This document shows, piece after piece, positions 14,134 to 17,844 of a stretch of DNA of 17,844 nt; position 1 is the stretch's first letter; each line of letters starts with the position of its first letter. A model generated the notes under the pieces. That model made no database searches, had not been told where the DNA came from, and saw only the letters and a program-made list of their open reading frames with translations. Origin of the DNA: an uncultured Bacilli bacterium (GTDB lineage Bacteria; Bacillota_I; Bacilli_A; RF39; UBA660); the NCBI GenBank assembly GCA_947632255.1, contig CANROL010000008.1, positions 1 to 17,844 on the forward strand. Direction: 5' to 3'. Position numbers and translations under genes: made by a program.

Positions 14134-14747
14134 TAACTATTAATGTTGGCCATTTATATCCTAATGAATTAAATTTATATGGGGAAAATGGTAATATTAA
14201 AGCTTTAAAATATGCTTTAGAAAAATATAGTGTTCAAGTAAATGTTACTAATATAAATGAATCTGATCCCATTGATTTTAACCAATATGATTTTTTATAT
14301 ATAGGAAGTGGCCGTCCAATATTTTTAAGAAAAGCTAAAGAACGTTTAAAAATATACAAAGAAGAAATATTAAACTATCTAAATCAAGATAAATTTTTTC
14401 TAATTACAGGTAATGCTCTTAGTATATTTGACTTTTTAGGTTTATATGAAGTATTAATTCCTGATTCTAGAATTGTTGCCGATATTATAGGAACATCTTC
14501 TTTATGTAATGGTATGATCCGGGGATTTCAAAATACAGAATATTTAATCAAAAACTTAAATAATATAATTTTTAATTTAGATAATCCCAATGGTAATGAT
14601 TTTTCACCATTTGAAGGCTTTAAATATCATAATCTTTATGTTACATCACTGATTGGCCCTCTTTTAGCCCGTAATCCTAATTTAACTGAATACTTTGCTA
14701 AAAAACTACGTGAACAAAAGAAAACTAGCAATTACCTTAATTACTAG
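14130..14747 (+). CDS. gatD: GatD-like glutamine amidotransferase subunit lacking its catalytic Cys and His
   Basis: A 205-residue class I glutaminase-fold protein, by context and sequence the GatD partner of MurT: NVGHLYPNELNLYGENGNI and GPLLARNPNLTEYFAKKL match conserved GatD regions. Canonical GatD has a nucleophilic Cys in ICGGYQ (Cys94 in S. aureus) and a His in YLHGP. Here these positions read LITGNAL (Thr93) and SLIGP (Ile175), so the glutaminase site is gone. The protein is also shorter than usual (~240). The reading frame is intact, the start overlaps murT (ATGA), and GGAGG (14121-14125) precedes it, so it is not simply decayed. It may be a structural subunit, with MurT using free ammonia, or serve another reaction; both are inference. 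Confidence 0.8.
   Translation: MITINVGHLYPNELNLYGENGNIKALKYALEKYSVQVNVTNINESDPIDFNQYDFLYIGSGRPIFLRKAKERLKIYKEEILNYLNQDKFFLITGNALSIFDFLGLYEVLIPDSRIVADIIGTSSLCNGMIRGFQNTEYLIKNLNNIIFNLDNPNGNDFSPFEGFKYHNLYVTSLIGPLLARNPNLTEYFAKKLREQKKTSNYLNY
14725..14747. terminator. Bidirectional hairpin between gatD and the small gene
   Basis: CTAGCAATTA (14725-14734) pairs with TAATTACTAG (14738-14747) with one C-A mismatch and a 3-nt loop, followed by CTTTCTTTTT on the plus strand. The gatD stop (14745-14747) and the stop of the opposite small gene (14737-14739) both fall in the hairpin. Confidence 0.65.
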
Positions 14748-14853
14748 CTTTCTTTTTATCTAAGTTTTTATTGATAAATCTAACTTTAACACCTTTAACT
14801 CTTCCAAATTGTTTTTTAACACCCTCAGGTAAGTTCTTCTTAATAGTTTTCAT
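14737..14853 (-). CDS. 38-residue Lys-rich small protein, unrecognised
   Basis: Reading the minus strand from ATG at 14853 gives MKTIKKNLPEGVKKQFGRVK, then GVKVRFINKNLDKKKASN and TAA. GGAGGT stands 6 nt before the ATG, and an extended -10 (TGTTATAAT, plus 14879-14887) lies upstream. These signals make it more than a chance ORF. It is strongly basic (about one third Lys/Arg) with no membrane segment. I do not recognise a family; a nucleic-acid- or ribosome-binding role is possible from charge alone. Its 3' end overlaps gatD by 11 bp and shares the terminator hairpin. Confidence 0.6.
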   Translation of the reverse strand: MKTIKKNLPEGVKKQFGRVKGVKVRFINKNLDKKKASN

Positions 14854-14878
14854 GAGTCCACCTCCACTTGCATAACCT

Positions 14879-14887
14879 ATTATAACA
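14879..14887 (-). promoter_or_regulatory. Extended -10 of the 38-residue gene
   Basis: On the minus strand TGTTATAAT is an exact TGnTATAAT. The transcript would start near 14872, with a leader of ~20 nt that includes the ribosome binding site. Confidence 0.6.
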
Positions 14888-14984
14888 CTATTTAAATAGA
14901 TATGCTACAAAAATATTTTTAACAAACATAATTAAATAGAAAATTTCCAGAACTCGAATTTTATGAAAGCATTAAGTAATATTT

Positions 14985-15237
14985 AGTGGACAAGAAAGTG
15001 GACAACAAACTAGACAAGAAAGTGGACAACAAACTACAATTGATAATTATAAAATGTTATTAAATTATTGTATAGAACCAAAAACAGCAAAAGAAATTCG
15101 TGAATTTTTGAATATAAATCTAGGCAATATATATCTACATATATAATTAAACCTTTAATTCAAGAAGCAAAATGAGATTATACAAATAAAAATAGTATTA
15201 ATGTTCAAAATCAAAATTATATTACTAAAAAAGATAA
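14985..15237 (+). pseudogene. Remnant C-terminus of an AlbA_2/ATP-binding-type DNA-binding protein
   Basis: The frame starting at 14985 reads SGQESGQQTRQESGQQTTID, then NYKMLLNYCIEPKTAKEIRE and FLNINLGNIY before TAA. After a frameshift near 15130-15140, the next frame gives IKPLIQEAK, a TGA, then DYTNKNSINVQNQNYITKK. This matches, from memory, the winged-helix end of AlbA_2-domain ATP-binding proteins (LLxYCxEPKTAKEIREFLNI ... IIKPLIxEGKLxYT). At least one frameshift, one internal stop and a stop just upstream (14973-14975) mark it as decayed. The rest of the gene is absent. It fills most of the 495-bp space between the small gene and the next CDS; the remainder (14888-14984 and 15238-15270) shows nothing else I can support. 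Confidence 0.65.
14989..15036 (+). repeat. Two exact 24-bp tandem repeats
   Basis: The unit starts GACAAGAAAGTGG and ends ACAACAAACTA, and occurs at 14989-15012 and 15013-15036 without mismatch. It is a multiple of three and encodes QESGQQTR-like text within the remnant. A perfect duplication in a decayed sequence suggests a recent slippage event. Confidence 0.85.
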
Positions 15238-15270
15238 GAAAAAAACGCCAAATTTTATTTATTACAACTC

Positions 15271-15299
15271 TTGAAAAAATACTGCAATTGGTGTATATT
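15271..15299 (+). promoter_or_regulatory. Promoter of the membrane-anchored protein gene
   Basis: TTGAAA (15271-15276), a 17-bp spacer and TATATT (15294-15299). The transcript starts about 15306; AGAAGGGTGA (15332-15341) is the ribosome binding site. Confidence 0.7.
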
Positions 15300-15348
15300 A
15301 ATAATAACAAAATTTGTCGGTTTTTGTAGTTAGAAGGGTGAAGTAAAA

Positions 15349-16719
15349 ATGAATGAAAACGCAAATATGGATAATTTAAACACTAGAATGGAGCCAAATA
15401 ATTTTAATGACCAACCTCCCAAGGCAAAAAGCTCTAAAGGTCTTTTAATTGTTATAATATTACTTTTAATCGCGTTAATTGGTGGAGGAGTTTATTATAT
15501 TTATCAAAAGCATAACAACAGTAATAATACCATTAATTCTGTTCAACTATATAAAGATAGTTTAAACAGCGCATATACAACTATTGAAGATATGTTTAAA
15601 AATAGTTTTTCTCTTGATATTTTTAATGATAGTTTTTCATTAGATGGCAGCATAACTTTAAATACAGATATACCTGATGCTGAAATATTAAATGGTTTTA
15701 AATTAGATTTAATGGGTGGTTTAGACTATAAAAATAAAATTGTTTCCGTAAAGGCGGGTTTAAGTAAAAATACTACTAACTTAAGTGCTTTAATAACATT
15801 TATTAATAACAAAGGTTATTTAGAATGTAAAGATATCTTTACTAAACCAATTTATCTAGGGGAACAAGATATATTTACGAGTATTGATGAAGCTTTAAAT
15901 AAAATAGAATTACCTACTGAAAAAGAAGTATTTAATCTTGAAATAATTCAAAAATTAAAAGATATAGTTATTAATACTTTAGATGAAAATAAATTTACCA
16001 CTGTAAACGAAACAATAAATTTAGAAGGTAAAGATTATAATGTTACTACAATTACATATCATATGGATGAAGAAAACCAAAAAAGAACAAAATCTTTAAT
16101 TAAAGAAGCTCTTAAAAATGATACCGAATTAAGTGAAATATTTTCTTCTTTAGATATTGATGAAAATGAAGCTGGTGAAAACTTTGATATTGTAACTTAT
16201 ATATATAAAAATAAATTAATTGGCGCTAATATTTACTTAGTTGATGCTGAAGAAAAAGTAATTAATTTAACAAATATTGATGATTTATTAAAAATTAAAA
16301 TGGAAAATGAAGGGGTAACCTTAAATTTAGAAGAAAAAAGCAATAGTTTTTCATTTAGCCTAAAAGATGAAGAAGCAGAATTTACGATGGATATTAATAA
16401 AAATGGATCAGGTAATCTAAGCTTTAAATCACCTGAAGTTGAAGTAAGCTTTAATTTAAAAAATATTACCAATACTGCCAATGAAATTTCCTTAGATTTT
16501 GATTTAAAAATGAAAAATAAAGAAGGGGAAGTTTATAATATTAATATAGATAACGCTCATCTAAATCTTAAAAAAGGAACATTTACCAGCGTTAATACAA
16601 GTGATGCCGTAGATGCTGACTCTATAACTGAAACTGAATTAAGCAATGCTGCCGAAAAAATAAGAAATATCTTATCTGGCTTCGGTATTGATATTGATAG
16701 CTTATTAGAAAATTATTAA
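15349..16719 (+). CDS. Membrane-anchored extracellular protein of unknown function
   Basis: A 456-residue protein. Residues 1-31 are a hydrophilic cytoplasmic tail rich in Asn and Pro. Residues 32-52 are one membrane helix (LLIVIILLLIALIGGGVYYI). The remaining ~400 residues face outside and are rich in alternating polar/hydrophobic stretches (for example FSLDGSITLNTDIP, FSFSLKDEEAEFTMDINKNG, and EVSFNLKNITNTANEISLDF) that suggest long beta-sheets, as in LolA/LppX-like or DUF6583-type lipid- or sheet-binding folds. I do not recognise the family with confidence. There are no repeats, sorting signal or catalytic motif, and almost no Cys. It is monocistronic, with its own promoter and terminator, between a pseudogene and glyS. 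Confidence 0.85.
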   Translation: MNENANMDNLNTRMEPNNFNDQPPKAKSSKGLLIVIILLLIALIGGGVYYIYQKHNNSNNTINSVQLYKDSLNSAYTTIEDMFKNSFSLDIFNDSFSLDGSITLNTDIPDAEILNGFKLDLMGGLDYKNKIVSVKAGLSKNTTNLSALITFINNKGYLECKDIFTKPIYLGEQDIFTSIDEALNKIELPTEKEVFNLEIIQKLKDIVINTLDENKFTTVNETINLEGKDYNVTTITYHMDEENQKRTKSLIKEALKNDTELSEIFSSLDIDENEAGENFDIVTYIYKNKLIGANIYLVDAEEKVINLTNIDDLLKIKMENEGVTLNLEEKSNSFSFSLKDEEAEFTMDINKNGSGNLSFKSPEVEVSFNLKNITNTANEISLDFDLKMKNKEGEVYNINIDNAHLNLKKGTFTSVNTSDAVDADSITETELSNAAEKIRNILSGFGIDIDSLLENY

Positions 16720-16751
16720 CATATTAAATATAAAAAACAAAAAAATAAATT

Positions 16752-16784
16752 TGACAGCTAATTAATATTAACTGTCATTTTTTA
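16752..16784 (+). terminator. Terminator of the membrane-anchored protein gene
   Basis: TGACAG (16752-16757) pairs with CTGTCA (16772-16777). After a C-A mismatch an inner TAAT/ATTA pair closes a 4-nt loop. TTTTTTAATATTTTTTTT follows. This is a standard intrinsic terminator. Confidence 0.85.
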
Positions 16785-16871
16785 ATATTTTTTTTCAAAA
16801 TTACAATAATAATAAAAAAATATTTCTCATATAAAATTCTTATAATACTATTAAAATTAAGATAAAAGTAG

Positions 16872-16877
16872 TATAAT
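16872..16877 (+). promoter_or_regulatory. -10 of glyS
   Basis: TATAAT at 16872-16877 would start transcription near 16884. The same decamer TATAATACTA also occurs 31 bp upstream (16841-16850), so two overlapping promoters are possible. The leader of ~42 nt is too short for a T-box. Confidence 0.5.
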
Positions 16878-16925
16878 ACTAACTGAAAAATTATTATAGT
16901 AACTAAATTAAAAGGAGATGAAAAA

Positions 16926-17777
16926 ATGAAAAAAGATTTAACAATGGAAGAATTGGTTAATATTTGTAAACAATATGGATTTATCTTTCAAGGAAGTGAA
17001 ATATATGGAGGCTTAGCTAATACATGGGATTATGGTCCTTTAGGAGCTAGATTAAAGAATAATATCAAAGATTCATGGCGAAATTATTTTATAAGAAAAA
17101 AAAGAAATGCTTATGAAATAGATGCTGATATTTTAATGAACCCTAAAGTATGGGAAGCATCAGGCCATATAAGCTCATTTTCCGACCCATTAGTGGATTG
17201 CAAAGAATGTAAGACAAGACATAGAGCCGATAACCTAATAGATAATTTTAATCCTGAAGCCCATGCTGATGGAATGACCAAAACCCAAATGAATGAATAT
17301 ATAAAAAACAATAAAATACCATGTCCAAAATGTGGTAAGTCTAATTTTACGGAAATAAGAGATTTTAATTTAATGTTTGAAACTAATCGTGGTGTAATAA
17401 AAGATGATAAAAGTGTAGTCTATTTAAGACCAGAAAATGCTCAAGGAGAGTATGTAAATTATTTAAATGTTAAAAGAACAACTAGAAGTAATTTACCATT
17501 TGCCATAGGTCAAATTGGAAAAGCATTTCGAAATGAAATAACACCAGGTAATTTTACTTTTAGAACAATAGAATTTGAACAAATGGAATATCAAGTTTTT
17601 TGTAAGCCAGGAAATGATGAAGAAATATATGAATATTTTAAAGAATATGCAAAAAAATATTTTATGTCATTAGGTATACCTGAAGATAAATTAAGATATC
17701 ATGATCATGAGAAACTAGCGCACTATGCGAAGAAAGCATGTGATATAGAATATTTATTTCCATTTGGGATAGTGTGA
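16926..17777 (+). CDS. glyS: Glycyl-tRNA synthetase, 3' part missing
   Basis: The N-terminal 280 residues of a single-chain class II glycyl-tRNA synthetase, which charges tRNA-Gly. Seen are LVNICKQYGFIFQGSEIYGG, NTWDYGPLGARLK, zinc-ligand pairs (CKEC, CPKC), and motif 2 (FRNEITPGNFTFRTIEFEQME). The family continues FPFGWGEL...RTDFDL to ~460 residues with motif 3 and the anticodon-binding domain. Here the frame leaves the family after FPFG (17767/17768) and stops two codons later at TGA. Motif 3 is absent, so the product cannot be active. The ribosome binding site AAAAGGAGATG is good. The cause is foreign sequence at the right end: an insertion or an assembly junction. An essential gene should not be lost, so another copy or a mixed population is expected. 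Confidence 0.85.
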   Translation: MKKDLTMEELVNICKQYGFIFQGSEIYGGLANTWDYGPLGARLKNNIKDSWRNYFIRKKRNAYEIDADILMNPKVWEASGHISSFSDPLVDCKECKTRHRADNLIDNFNPEAHADGMTKTQMNEYIKNNKIPCPKCGKSNFTEIRDFNLMFETNRGVIKDDKSVVYLRPENAQGEYVNYLNVKRTTRSNLPFAIGQIGKAFRNEITPGNFTFRTIEFEQMEYQVFCKPGNDEEIYEYFKEYAKKYFMSLGIPEDKLRYHDHEKLAHYAKKACDIEYLFPFGIV

Positions 17778-17844
17778 AAAGTTTTATGGAAAACTAGTTA
17801 CACTTAAGAAAAAGATATTAAAATGGAAATTTTAATATAAAATC
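17768..17844. mobile_element. Probable end of an insertion element interrupting glyS
   Basis: From about 17768 the sequence (GATAGTGTGAAAAGTTTTAT...) no longer encodes GlyRS. It folds into two successive hairpins. In the first, AGTGT (17771-17775) pairs with ACACT (17800-17804) and AGTTTT with AAAACT (17780-17785/17790-17795). The second is a perfect 10-bp stem, ATATTAAAAT/ATTTTAATAT (17815-17824/17829-17838). Hairpin-rich non-coding ends with a GTGTGAAAAGT-like border are common in IS elements such as the IS256 group. No transposase is in view, so family and even identity are inference. Confidence 0.4.

Noticed and set aside
14985..15040. CRISPR-like array at the 24-bp repeats
   Set aside because: There are only two directly adjacent copies without spacers, inside a decayed coding frame.
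15155..15364. 69-codon minus-strand ORF rich in Ile/Leu/Phe
   Set aside because: It lies antisense to the pseudogene remnant and a clear plus-strand promoter, and its hydrophobic text is what AT-rich antisense produces.
16878..16925. Possible T-box leader before glyS
   Set aside because: The leader is about 40 nt, with no specifier stem or antiterminator sequence.
17772..17776. GTGTG as the 5' end of a group II intron in glyS
   Set aside because: GlyRS similarity ends at or before 17768, several bases before GTGTG, and the following bases do not match the usual GTGYGCCC start.

Overview
The window is AT-rich (I estimate about 27% GC) bacterial DNA read with the standard code: Trp is always TGG and TGA is used as a stop. 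It has Gram-positive ribosome binding sites and promoters, Bacillota-type cell-wall genes (murI, murT/gatD, glmS), a class II glycyl-tRNA synthetase and a small Gly-rich YjcZ-like protein. This fits an uncultured, probably host-associated member of the Bacillota near the Bacilli/Mollicutes-related lineages. That placement is inference. Both ends look like contig ends, and the right end lies just inside what looks like a mobile element.

Left part (1-4890): a small XRE regulator on the minus strand diverges from a three-gene plus-strand operon. The operon encodes an AMP-forming adenylating (ANL) enzyme, a seven-helix membrane hybrid histidine kinase (HK-REC) and an Hpt-REC protein. Together the last two carry all four modules of a His-Asp-His-Asp phosphorelay, but no DNA-binding or enzymatic output domain is encoded. 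A 9-bp-arm palindrome lies in the shared intergenic region. Coupling of an acyl-activating enzyme to a complete phosphorelay recalls the logic of the rpf/DSF system (RpfB ligase with hybrid sensor RpfC) and is one of the strongest candidates here for an undescribed system.

Middle part (4892-12668): a GT4 glycosyltransferase (probably glycolipid synthesis), murI, peptide deformylase, the YjcZ-like protein, a secreted lectin-like protein, an Rpn-type PD-(D/E)XK nuclease, a NUDIX hydrolase and glmS. Most convergent pairs share a bidirectional hairpin terminator that overlaps their stop codons. The secreted protein is notable twice. It is preceded by a 24-residue leader ORF that contains a run of nine G and overlaps its start codon (ATGA). 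Its 3' end also carries a sharply bounded ~110-bp island of about 54% GC, which looks like a variable cassette such as the variable region of a diversity-generating retroelement. No reverse transcriptase or template repeat is visible in the window.

Right part (12781-17844): murT-gatD, translationally coupled. GatD lacks both the glutaminase Cys (Thr93) and the catalytic His (Ile175). Next come a 38-residue basic small gene convergent with gatD, a decayed C-terminus of an AlbA_2/ATP-binding-type DNA-binding protein with two exact 24-bp tandem repeats, a membrane-anchored extracellular protein of unknown function, and a glycyl-tRNA synthetase gene cut off at residue ~280 by foreign sequence that folds into two consecutive hairpins, probably the end of an insertion sequence.
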